A DNA stretch of 14,740 bases from Planctomycetota bacterium (lineage in GTDB: Bacteria; Planctomycetota; J058; J103). The notes beneath the pieces were generated by a model. It ran no database searches. It had not been told where the DNA came from and saw only the letters and a program-made list of their open reading frames with translations. The first letter of the stretch is position 1. The number at the start of each line of letters is the position of its first letter. The stretch is taken from positions 1-14,740 of the forward strand of contig RFJN01000152.1 in assembly GCA_003694875.1 (NCBI GenBank). Reading direction: 5' to 3'. A program made the position numbers and the translations under genes. Positions 1 to 7,542 of this stretch are shown here, piece after piece.

Positions 1-1
1 C

Positions 2-307
2 GACTACCCGGGATTCGTCTCGAACCGCATCCTGATGCCGATGCTCAACGAGGCGTTCTACTGCGTCATGGAGGGGGTGGCCGAGCGCGAGGCGATCGAC
101 CAGGTCATGAAGCTCGGCATGAACCACCCGATCGGCCCGCTCGCGCTCGCCGATCTGATCGGCCTCGATGTGTGCCTGCACATCCTCGAGGTGCTGCACC
201 GCGACCTGGGCGACCCCAAGTATCGCCCGTGTCCGCTGCTGCGGCGCATGGTGGCGGCGGGCAAGCTCGGCAGGAAGTCCGGCCGCGGCTTCTACGACTA
301 CGGCTGA
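2..307 (+). CDS. 3-hydroxyacyl-CoA (3-hydroxybutyryl-CoA) dehydrogenase, C-terminal part (5' end outside window)
   Basis: The frame is open from base 2, before the first ATG at 35, and ends at TGA 305-307, so 101 C-terminal residues are seen of a protein normally near 285. Visible family motifs are PGFVSNRI at the start of the C-terminal helical domain, NHPIGPLALADLIGLD, and the terminal GRKSGRGFYDY. These are characteristic of the short-chain, stand-alone 3-hydroxyacyl-CoA dehydrogenase family, which oxidises (S)-3-hydroxyacyl-CoA to 3-ketoacyl-CoA with NAD+ (or the reverse with NADPH in butyrate/PHB routes) in the cytoplasm. The NAD-binding Rossmann domain and catalytic His lie outside the window, so cofactor and chain length cannot be judged. 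The gene fits with the acyl-CoA dehydrogenase at 10858, but the two are separated by about 10 kb of opposite-strand genes. Confidence 0.93.
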   Translation, partial: DYPGFVSNRILMPMLNEAFYCVMEGVAEREAIDQVMKLGMNHPIGPLALADLIGLDVCLHILEVLHRDLGDPKYRPCPLLRRMVAAGKLGRKSGRGFYDYG

Positions 308-315
308 GCGGACAA

Positions 316-350
316 CACGAGGGGCGGGCGCCGGGCGCCCGCCCCTCGTG
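316..350. terminator. Perfect 16-bp GC-rich hairpin between convergent genes
   Basis: Bases 316-331 are exactly complementary to 335-350, leaving a 3-nt loop. The hairpin starts 9 bases after the dehydrogenase stop and ends 27 bases before the stop of the convergent gene (377-3139, - strand), the usual place for a shared bidirectional terminator. There is no T-run on either side, so intrinsic termination of the classical kind is not proven. It could instead be a 3'-end stabiliser that works with Rho. Confidence 0.65.
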
Positions 351-376
351 CTGCAGCGTTCTCGGTCCCTGCGTGT

Positions 377-3139
377 TCAGGCCTCCCGCCAGCGGCGGAC
401 ACGTACCAGCGCAAGCGCCCCGGCGAGCACCGAGAACAGCAACAGCATCCCCGGCCCGGCCGCCGGGTCCGTGGCGAGCTGGCAGCCGCTTCCCTGTACG
501 AGTTTCTCCGTGTTGGCCGAACCGAGGACCGGCACCGACACGTGGCGGGCAGACGCGGAGTTCGACGAGACGCTGAGATACGTCTCGGCGTCTCCCACCT
601 GCTGCGGGGTGAAGCGCACCCGCACCTGTACGGACCCGCCGGGCGGAACCGTCCACGGCAGGTTGGTGTCGACGATCTGGAACCGCCGGTCGGGCAACAG
701 CGCCTGCGTCACCAGAAGCGGCGCGCTGCCCGGGTTGCGAACCGTGACGAGCCGTTCGCGGCTGCCACCCGCCGGCACGGTACCGAAATCGATCGGCCAC
801 GGCTCGATCTCGAGCTGGGATGCGGTGCTCGTTCCTCGCACGTCGCCGATCACGTGCAGCGCCACGGTGACCGAACCGACCGTGTCGCTGATCACGGTGG
901 CGGTCGTGCTGACCGGAGCGGCCACCGTCGGGCGGAACACCACGTCGACCGTCACCGCCTGTCCCTCGTCGATCCGCAGGGGGAAGCGCGCGTCGGCAGA
1001 GAACTGGGGATCGCCGAAATCGATGCCGAGCACGGTGAGGGTGCCGGAACCGACGTTGCGGATCTCGACCGGTCGTCGATCCCGATCCCCCTCGATCTGC
1101 AGGCCGAAGTTCAGTTCGCGCGGCTGCACGTCGATCTCGGGTGCGCCCACGACGTCACCGGGCAGTTGCGCTTCGCCCGTGGTCGCGTCGACGGGCGCGG
1201 CGAACAGCGATTGCGAAACGGTCCACGTATCCCCGGGCGCAACGACGTGGGCGGAGTCCTCGGTCGCGCCCCACACGTACGTCACCGCCGAGTCGTCGAT
1301 ATCCTCGTCGTAGTTGGCGACGTCCTGGCCCGTGGGCACGTACGTGAACGCGGTGTCGTACACGTCGGGCCACGAGACGAAGTGCAACTCCTCGGGGGGC
1401 GTGGGCGGCTGGGGCTGCAGCGCCGGGCCGAGCACGGTGCCGAACACGTAGAAGCTCGGCGTGTCGCCCGGCTCGTCCCGATCGGCGATCCCGTAGAAGT
1501 TGATCGACGGCGGCACGAAGCTCTTCTCGACGAACAGGACCGGACCGTCCGGCCGCATGGCCTCGAAGGTCGGACCGTCGTCGCTGATGATCTGGTAGTC
1601 CCACTGGTAACGGATCCCGAGGCGCAGCAGGTCCGTGCTCTCGTTGTGCACCGAGGTGGTGATGTCCACGTGCGAGTCGGAGAAGCTCCCGCCGCGAATC
1701 CGGATCCTGCGGGTGATCGTGAACCGGTCCGTGATCGCCGCCGGGGTCTCGTTGCCGGCCGCGTCCCCGATCCGGACCACGACGTCGAACCCGAGTTCCG
1801 AACCGTCGTCCACCGGTGTCACCACCGCCTGGCCGCCGACGGGCTGAACCGTGAAGTCCGAATCGAAGTAGCTCACGGTGGTCATGACGTAGTCGGTGCC
1901 CGAGTTGTAGGACCGGATGGTGTCGACACTCGACCACGGATTGCCGGTCCCGTAGAGCACGTCGGCCCGAGAAAGGTGCGCGATGGTGTACGGGTGATCG
2001 GGGCCGGTGCGGATCGTGTACGTTCCGGCTGCACCGTACGAGCCGTCTGCGTGATAGACCTCGTACACCCCGTTCGAGACCGGGCGGTAGCCGCTGATCG
2101 TGATCGTCCGATCGAACGTCAGACCACCGTCAGTGTGGGCGAGAAGGTGCAATTGGCCCGACACGGAGCCGTAGTCTGCCTTCACGTCGATCACCCACCG
2201 CTGCCCCGACGAGAGCGTCGCGGGCAGCGATACGCCCGACGGAAGCGAAACAGACAGCCCCATGGGGCTCGTCGTCCCCCGGGCGGCGGTCAGTTCGAGA
2301 GCGTCCACGGTCACGTCGGTGCCGAGGGTGTTGACGAGGTGCAACGGCACGCGGTCCTGGACGAGGTACGGCCTCGGTGGAAACCGCATGACCGACCCCC
2401 CGGGGTAGGAGGACAACCCCAGCCCGATGGTGGTCGAGGTTCCGTCGAACGTCCCCGAAAGGGCGACCCCGGTGTTGGAGTGCACGATTCCGCCGAGGCT
2501 GGGATCCTGGCTGTGGTCACCGGGCACCACTAGCACCGCGGCCTCCGAGAGCACGATCGAGAAGTACGCGGTTGCGGTGGACGGCGAGGGCAGCGCCCCA
2601 AGCACGAGACGGCCGGCGCCGGCCACGGACACCGTCGTGGTGCCGGCCCCCGCCTCGAACCGCCCTCCCACATGCAACGCTCCGTATTCCTGCACGGTGA
2701 GCTGCGCTCTCGCGCCGCTGCCCGGTGCGGTGAGGACATCGCCCACGACGTCCACGACCCCGTTGCGAATCTCGACCTGCGCGCTGCTCCACCCCGCGCC
2801 GCTCCCACCGACCTGCAGGTTCGCCACCCGGAGCGTTCCGCCGGCGACCCGCAGGGTGCCGCCGGTGTCGTCGTCGCCGATCCGCAGATCGAGCTGGTCG
2901 TAGTCCGCAGTGCCATCGTGGTCTGCCACGTACAGAAAGAGGTGGTTCCGCACGTACAGGTGATCGCCCGGACCGTTCGCCACATTGTCCGGCAGGGCTC
3001 CCCCCCACGTCGCCGGGTCGCTGATCGGACCGTTCTGCACCACCTCGTCGGCTCGCCCCGCAGCGGTCCACGCGACCGCGCAGATCAGGGCGACCGACCA
3101 CCACCATGCCGACGAGCACCGTGGCTCCCCGTTGGTCAT
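377..3139 (-). CDS. Exported 920-aa protein with beta-strand repeats, two ASH-type (choice-of-anchor D) domains and a Cys/TM/Arg C-terminal sorting signal
   Basis: I chose the ATG at 3139 because GGGAGGAG lies about 8 bases upstream and the protein then begins with a signal peptide (hydrophobic stretch about residues 11-27, then A-G-R-A-D). The open frame continues upstream to 3889, but that part is a shadow of the next gene. Residues about 32-180 contain repeating TLRVAGGTLRV-like strands, as in beta-helical surface proteins. Residues about 350-660 are an unrecognised beta-rich stretch. Residues about 666-767 and 775-873 are two ASH/choice-of-anchor D repeats (motifs LNFGLQ, RNVGSGTL; IDFGTV, RNPGSAPL). 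The C-terminus has GSGC (Cys886), a hydrophobic segment at about 893-912, then RVRRWREA, resembling MYXO-CTERM-type sorting tails. The likely role is as a surface-anchored or processed protein with no enzymatic motif seen. The exact function is unknown. Confidence 0.85.
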   Translation of the reverse strand: MTNGEPRCSSAWWWSVALICAVAWTAAGRADEVVQNGPISDPATWGGALPDNVANGPGDHLYVRNHLFLYVADHDGTADYDQLDLRIGDDDTGGTLRVAGGTLRVANLQVGGSGAGWSSAQVEIRNGVVDVVGDVLTAPGSGARAQLTVQEYGALHVGGRFEAGAGTTTVSVAGAGRLVLGALPSPSTATAYFSIVLSEAAVLVVPGDHSQDPSLGGIVHSNTGVALSGTFDGTSTTIGLGLSSYPGGSVMRFPPRPYLVQDRVPLHLVNTLGTDVTVDALELTAARGTTSPMGLSVSLPSGVSLPATLSSGQRWVIDVKADYGSVSGQLHLLAHTDGGLTFDRTITISGYRPVSNGVYEVYHADGSYGAAGTYTIRTGPDHPYTIAHLSRADVLYGTGNPWSSVDTIRSYNSGTDYVMTTVSYFDSDFTVQPVGGQAVVTPVDDGSELGFDVVVRIGDAAGNETPAAITDRFTITRRIRIRGGSFSDSHVDITTSVHNESTDLLRLGIRYQWDYQIISDDGPTFEAMRPDGPVLFVEKSFVPPSINFYGIADRDEPGDTPSFYVFGTVLGPALQPQPPTPPEELHFVSWPDVYDTAFTYVPTGQDVANYDEDIDDSAVTYVWGATEDSAHVVAPGDTWTVSQSLFAAPVDATTGEAQLPGDVVGAPEIDVQPRELNFGLQIEGDRDRRPVEIRNVGSGTLTVLGIDFGDPQFSADARFPLRIDEGQAVTVDVVFRPTVAAPVSTTATVISDTVGSVTVALHVIGDVRGTSTASQLEIEPWPIDFGTVPAGGSRERLVTVRNPGSAPLLVTQALLPDRRFQIVDTNLPWTVPPGGSVQVRVRFTPQQVGDAETYLSVSSNSASARHVSVPVLGSANTEKLVQGSGCQLATDPAAGPGMLLLFSVLAGALALVRVRRWREA

Positions 3140-3250
3140 CGCGAACTCCTCCCGTTGCGCAGGCCCGCCTTCGAGCCGTCTCCTCGCTGTGCCGGTACGC
3201 CGGGAAACGGACCGCCTTGCGGGCCGTGGTTTCGTTGACGCCGTCACCGC

Positions 3251-3279
3251 AGTGTGACACACAACCACCCCACCGGCAA
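3251..3279 (-). promoter_or_regulatory. Weak sigma-70-like promoter candidate for the 920-aa gene
   Basis: On the - strand, TTGCCG (3279-3274) and CACACT (3256-3251) are separated by exactly 17 bases. Each box matches only three of six consensus positions. It would give a leader of about 105 bases ahead of the ATG at 3139. The -10 box overlaps the palindrome GTGTGACACAC, which could be an operator. Confidence 0.25.
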
Positions 3280-3298
3280 CACCCCCACCCCCCTCCCC
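3268..3298 (-). other. G-tract cluster (possible G-quadruplex) in the upstream region of the 920-aa gene
   Basis: Read on the - strand, runs of 4, 6, 5 and 4 G lie within 31 bases, separated by loops of 1, 1 and 10 bases. Four G-tracts of at least four bases are compatible with a G-quadruplex, though the third loop is longer than the usual 1-7. The cluster sits about 130-160 bases before the start codon and overlaps the weak promoter candidate. Confidence 0.35.
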
Positions 3299-3350
3299 TA
3301 CCGCCATCCGTGGAAACAGGCGGTGAAGCGTAAATGTCGCAAGTTGTCGA

Positions 3351-3370
3351 TTCCCGACCGGTCGCGGGAA
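3351..3370. repeat. Imperfect palindrome with 6-bp TTCCCG/CGGGAA arms
   Basis: The arms 3351-3356 and 3365-3370 are exact complements around an 8-base centre that itself contains ACCGGT. It lies about 90 bases downstream of the stop of the GyrI-like gene. It may be a weak terminator for that gene or a binding site for the promoter region of the next. There is no T-run. Confidence 0.3.
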
Positions 3371-3459
3371 CGGTCCGGCTCTCTCACGGCCGGGGGCGTA
3401 CCGGCCCGCGTCAGGACCCGCACCGCCCCCGGAGCCGGGTGTGCGGAATGCGACCGGCG

Positions 3460-4605
3460 TCAGCGCACCGGGATCAGAACGAGCGAACTCTGTTCGTCCT
3501 CGGGGGTGTTGCGCGGATCGTCGAAGTACCAGATCTCGAGCGGTCCCGCCGGCTCGAGTCCGCGGCGGCGCACCTCGCGGCGCAGCTTTTGCCCGATCTC
3601 GCCGAACGCGCGCTCGTACGGCCCCTCGACCTTGACCTGCAGCGCCTTGCGGGCCCGCAGGCGTCGCAGCGCGACACTCTTCGTCGCCCATGGCGAGAGA
3701 TCCTCGCCGTGTACGCCGAGCGCGATCCGCGTCACCCACTTCTCGTCGCCCGGTCCTCCCACGTGCTCGTAGCGGTGGATCACGGGCCCGGTGATCGTGA
3801 GCCCGTGCTCCTTCGCCGAACGCACGAGCGCCTCGTGGATCGCGTCCCAGTCCTGCGGCGGCCCCGTGAACACCTGCTCGAGCACCCACAGCGGCCTGGT
3901 CGCGGCGAGCTTCGGTCCCCAGGTGCGCAGCGCCGCACCGCCCTCGCCGCGTCGCAGCTTGTCCTCGATCTCCATCGCCTCGAGCCGCAGCTTGATCCGC
4001 TCGAGTTCGATCTCGTGCAGCCGCGCCTCGATCTGCCGCAGCCGCACCTCGAGCGCAAGCCGCCGCGCGCGCCGCTTGAGCTCCCGTCGTTCGCGCTCGC
4101 GCGCGAGCCTGCGCTGCACGGCGTTCGCCGGTGCCGTTGCGGGTTGTGGCGCCTCCTGCTCGCCGGCCTCGAGTCGATCGCCCCGCAGCTCCCGCTCGAG
4201 ATCGATCACGGGCGGCCGCCCCGGTACCTTCGACGGGCCGGGATAGCGTTCGGGTCCGCCCTCGGCAAGCTCCTTCGCGTGGCGCACGAGCCGCACCTCG
4301 TCCCCGCGCAGCCGCACGTCGCCGCGCGCGATCCGGTCACCGAGCAGCGCGGCGGCCTGCCGGATCTGCTCCGCGCTGTGGCGGAAGTGGCCGATCCGCG
4401 CGAAGTCATCGTCGTTCAGTGCACGCCCCTGCACCTCGATGCTCGCCGCGGCCGCGTCCCAGTCGCGGGCGGCGCGCTCGAGACTCGCCTTGAGTTCGCG
4501 CGCCTGCTCGAGAGACAGCTGCATCTCCTGCCCGGAGGCCGACCCGCCCACGGCTCCGATCAGCAGCAGCAGCAGCGCCAGCGCCCACACACCCCGTGCC
4601 CGCAT
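3460..4605 (-). CDS. Exported protein with coiled coil and C-terminal GyrI-like effector-binding domain
   Basis: The ATG at 4605 follows GGGGAGGGCGAGG and begins a clear signal peptide (M-R-A-R, then about 15 hydrophobic residues, then GGSASGQ), giving 381 residues. An in-frame extension to 4770 adds only low-complexity Arg/Gly sequence. Residues 30-115 are helical. Residues about 160-220 are a strongly charged coiled coil rich in Arg, Glu and Leu. Residues about 238-381 match the GyrI-like/bacterial transcription-activator effector-binding fold, with the typical ending YFDDPRNTPEDE followed by LVLIPVR. In known proteins this domain binds small molecules, often behind a DNA-binding domain (AraC, BmrR types), or binds gyrase (GyrI/SbmC). 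No DNA-binding domain is present here and the signal peptide places it outside the cytoplasm, so a ligand-sensing or scaffolding role in the envelope is inferred. The partner is unknown. Confidence 0.82.
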   Translation of the reverse strand: MRARGVWALALLLLLIGAVGGSASGQEMQLSLEQARELKASLERAARDWDAAAASIEVQGRALNDDDFARIGHFRHSAEQIRQAAALLGDRIARGDVRLRGDEVRLVRHAKELAEGGPERYPGPSKVPGRPPVIDLERELRGDRLEAGEQEAPQPATAPANAVQRRLARERERRELKRRARRLALEVRLRQIEARLHEIELERIKLRLEAMEIEDKLRRGEGGAALRTWGPKLAATRPLWVLEQVFTGPPQDWDAIHEALVRSAKEHGLTITGPVIHRYEHVGGPGDEKWVTRIALGVHGEDLSPWATKSVALRRLRARKALQVKVEGPYERAFGEIGQKLRREVRRRGLEPAGPLEIWYFDDPRNTPEDEQSSLVLIPVR

Positions 4606-4654
4606 GCCTCGCCCTCCCCGTGCCCTGCCATGCTCCGGACGGTGACCACCGGCG

Positions 4655-4684
4655 GTTGTACCGCCGCGGCCCGCCGCGACGCAA
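4655..4684 (-). promoter_or_regulatory. Weak promoter candidate for the GyrI-like gene
   Basis: On the - strand TTGCGT (4684-4679) and TACAAC (4660-4655) are 18 bases apart. The -10 box matches four of six consensus positions and the -35 box three. It would start a transcript about 45 bases before the ATG at 4605. A 7-bp hairpin (4650-4656 with 4660-4666) overlaps the -10 box. Read-through from livF is the alternative. Confidence 0.28.
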
Positions 4685-4726
4685 CCGCTGCCCGCACGCC
4701 CACGCTCGGCGGTCACCCACGGCCGC

Positions 4727-4743
4727 CCGGGCGTCCCGCCCGG
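4727..4743 (-). terminator. 7-bp GC hairpin downstream of livF
   Basis: CCGGGCG (4727-4733) pairs perfectly with CGCCCGG (4737-4743) around a 3-base loop, about 40 bases after the livF stop. No U-run follows on the - strand. It is a plausible end of the liv operon but weak as an intrinsic terminator. The 178 bases between livF and the GyrI-like gene hold nothing else that I recognise beyond the promoter candidate. Confidence 0.35.
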
Positions 4744-4783
4744 AGCATGCGCCCGGACCGCGCCCTGCACGCCCCGCCGCGGT

Positions 4784-5507
4784 TCAGTGGCCGAGATACG
4801 CCTCGCGCACCTTGGGGTCGGCGAGCAGCGCGTCCGCGGGGCCCGAGAGCGTGATGCGTCCGGTCTCCATGACGTAGCCGCGGTGCGCGAGGTTCAGCGC
4901 CGCGTTGGCGTTCTGCTCGACGAGCAGCACCGTCACCCCCTCGCGGTTGAGCCGGCCTATGATCTCGAAGATCTGCTGCACGAGCAGCGGCGCAAGCCCG
5001 AGCGACGGCTCGTCGAGCAGCAGCACGCGCGGCCGCGCCATGAGCGCGCGCGCGATCGCACACATCTGCTGCTCGCCGCCCGAGAGACTCCCCGCCCGCT
5101 GGCGGGCGCGCTCGCGCAGGCGCGGAAACAGCTCGAAGCAGTGCTCGAGATCGCGCTCGATCCCGTCCGCATCCCGCCGCAGGTACGCCCCCATCTCGAG
5201 GTTCTCGAGCACGGTCATGTCACCGAACAGCCGCCGCCCCTCGGGCACCTGCACGAGCCCGAGCCCCACGATCTCGTGCGGCTGCAGCGTGCCCACCGGC
5301 GTGCCGAAGAGCGTGATCTTGCCCGCCCGGATCGCGAGCAGCCCCGAGATCGTCTTGAGCGTCGTCGACTTGCCGGCGCCGTTGGCGCCGATCAGCGTGA
5401 CGATCTCGCCCTCGCGCACCTCGAGATCGATGCCCTTGAGCACCTCGAGCGCCCCGTAGCCCGAGCGCACCCCACGCAGCCGCAGCGCGGCCGGCCGCGT
5501 CCCGCCC

Positions 5508-5515
<8 letters not shown>
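4784..5515 (-). CDS. livF: Branched-chain amino acid type ABC transporter, ATP-binding protein LivF
   Basis: This 243-residue protein has the full length of the LivF family. Walker A is GANGAGKST (residues 43-51), the ABC signature is LSGGEQQ (144-150), and Walker B is LLLDEP (165-170). It carries the LivF-type VEQN at the position where most ABC ATPases have the switch His, and the usual ending DPKVREAYLGH. It would pair with LivG as the second nucleotide-binding subunit, hydrolysing ATP at the inner face of the membrane to drive import through LivH/LivM. The ATG at 5515 lies inside the end of livG (8-base overlap), with GGGGAG about 8 bases upstream inside livG, so translational coupling is likely. 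It is the last gene of the operon. Confidence 0.95.
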
Positions 5516-6300
<785 letters not shown>

Positions 6301-6308
<8 letters not shown>

Positions 6309-7542
6309 GCCCCGTCTCCGTCGGCTCGGCCGGCGCGAGGGTGTACAGGTGCGCCGGCGCCGCGAGCAGCTCCTTCTCCTCCCGCACGCTCACCGGCACG
6401 CTCTCGCCACTGCCCCGCGGAAACAGCCCCTTGGGGCGGAAGCGCATGACGAAGATCAGCAGCAGCCCGTACACGAGGAAGCTCGCCTCGGGCGGCACGC
6501 GCAGCTCGAGCCCGCCTACCGAGATCGTCTCGCGCAGCAGCTCGCGCAGGCTGAACAGCATGGCCGATCCGAGCAGCACCCCGCGGATCGAGCCCATGCC
6601 GCCGAGCACCACCGCGCACAGGATCAGGATCGACTGCCAGATATCGAGCGACTTGGCCGCCACCGTGCCCGCCCAGATCGCGTACAGCGCACCGCCGACC
6701 CCGCCGAGGAAGCCGCTCACCGCGAAGGCGATCATCTTGTAGCGCGAGACGTCGATCCCGCACGCCCGCGCCGCCGTCTCGTCGAGCCGGATCGCCGCCC
6801 AGGCGCGTCCGATCCGCGACCGGTCGAGCCGATCGCTGAGCACCACCGTGAGGCCGAGCACCGCGAGCGCGAGCAGGTAGAACGCGCCGGTGTCGTGATA
6901 CAACTTCACCCAGCGCCACTGCCCGTCCTCGAACCACGGCAGCGTCGGGCGCGCGGCGAAGTCGAGCTTCATGCCGAACGCACCGCCGGTGAACGCCGAC
7001 TCGTTGAGGTAGACCAGAAACACGATCTCGGCGATCCCGAGCGTGACGATCGCGTAGTAGTCGCCGGTGAGCTTGAGCGTCGGAATCCCGCGCAGCAGCC
7101 CGATCAGGGCACAGATCGTGCCCGCGATCAGCATGATCACGAAGATCGAGCCGTCGAAGCCGAACACCGGCTGTCCGGTGAGCCCCGCGTTCTCGCCCAC
7201 CCGCAGCGCGAGCCCCTCGGGGGTGCGCACGAGCAGCAGCAGGTCGAAGGTGACGATCGCGCCGGTGGCGAGGAACGTGACGTAGCCGAGATCGAGAAGC
7301 CCCGTGTAGCCGACCACGATGTTGAGCCCGAGCGCGAGCACGGCGTAGACGACCACGAACAGCGTGACGTTGACCACCCGGCTCTCGCAGCCGCTCAGCC
7401 AGCGGGAGGGGGCGGCCGGATCGCCGGTGAGCCACGGCAGTGCGAGCAGCAGCGCCACCACCGCCACGCTGCTCAGGACCACGCCCCAGCGGCCGGCGGC
7501 GATCGCGTCGCCGAGCGGAAAGAAGCGCAGGAGGTGTCTCAT
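6301..7542 (-). CDS. livM: Branched-chain amino acid type ABC transporter, permease LivM
   Basis: The ATG at 7542 overlaps the livH stop in an ATGA junction, with GGGGGGC about 9 bases upstream, and gives 413 residues. The much longer open frame to 9549 is a shadow of livH and livK. About eight to ten hydrophobic segments are visible. Family motifs are VVGYTGLLDLGYVTF (about 77-91), LTGDYYAIVTLGIAEIV (about 158-174), the cytoplasmic coupling loop around GRAWAAIRLDETAARACGID (245-264), and the GGMGSIRG (314-321) near the end. It forms the membrane channel with LivH. It is longer than many LivM proteins (often 320-360) because of a loop around residues 105-130 and a hydrophilic C-terminal tail of about 40 residues. 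An acidic, aromatic stretch at about 200-215 is probably periplasmic. Confidence 0.94.

Larger units (their letters stand above)
3140..3459. other. 320-base intergenic region between two - strand genes
   Basis: No gene is supported here. On the - strand the region holds the leader of the 920-aa gene with its Shine-Dalgarno, a weak promoter candidate (3251-3279), a G-tract cluster (3268-3298), a short perfect palindrome GTGTGACACAC (3252-3262) and an imperfect palindrome (3351-3370). Its length suggests that the 920-aa gene is transcribed separately from the GyrI-like gene upstream of it. Confidence 0.6.

Noticed and set aside
3140..3889. In-frame N-terminal extension of the 920-aa protein
   Set aside because: It is Arg/Gly/Ala low-complexity sequence overlapping the GyrI-like gene. 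The inner ATG has a strong ribosome site and begins a signal peptide.
377..4605. The two exported-protein genes and the YbjN gene as part of a new defence or secretion system
   Set aside because: They have separate leaders, no nuclease, toxin or ATPase partner, and no shared motif; the evidence supports only single envelope proteins.
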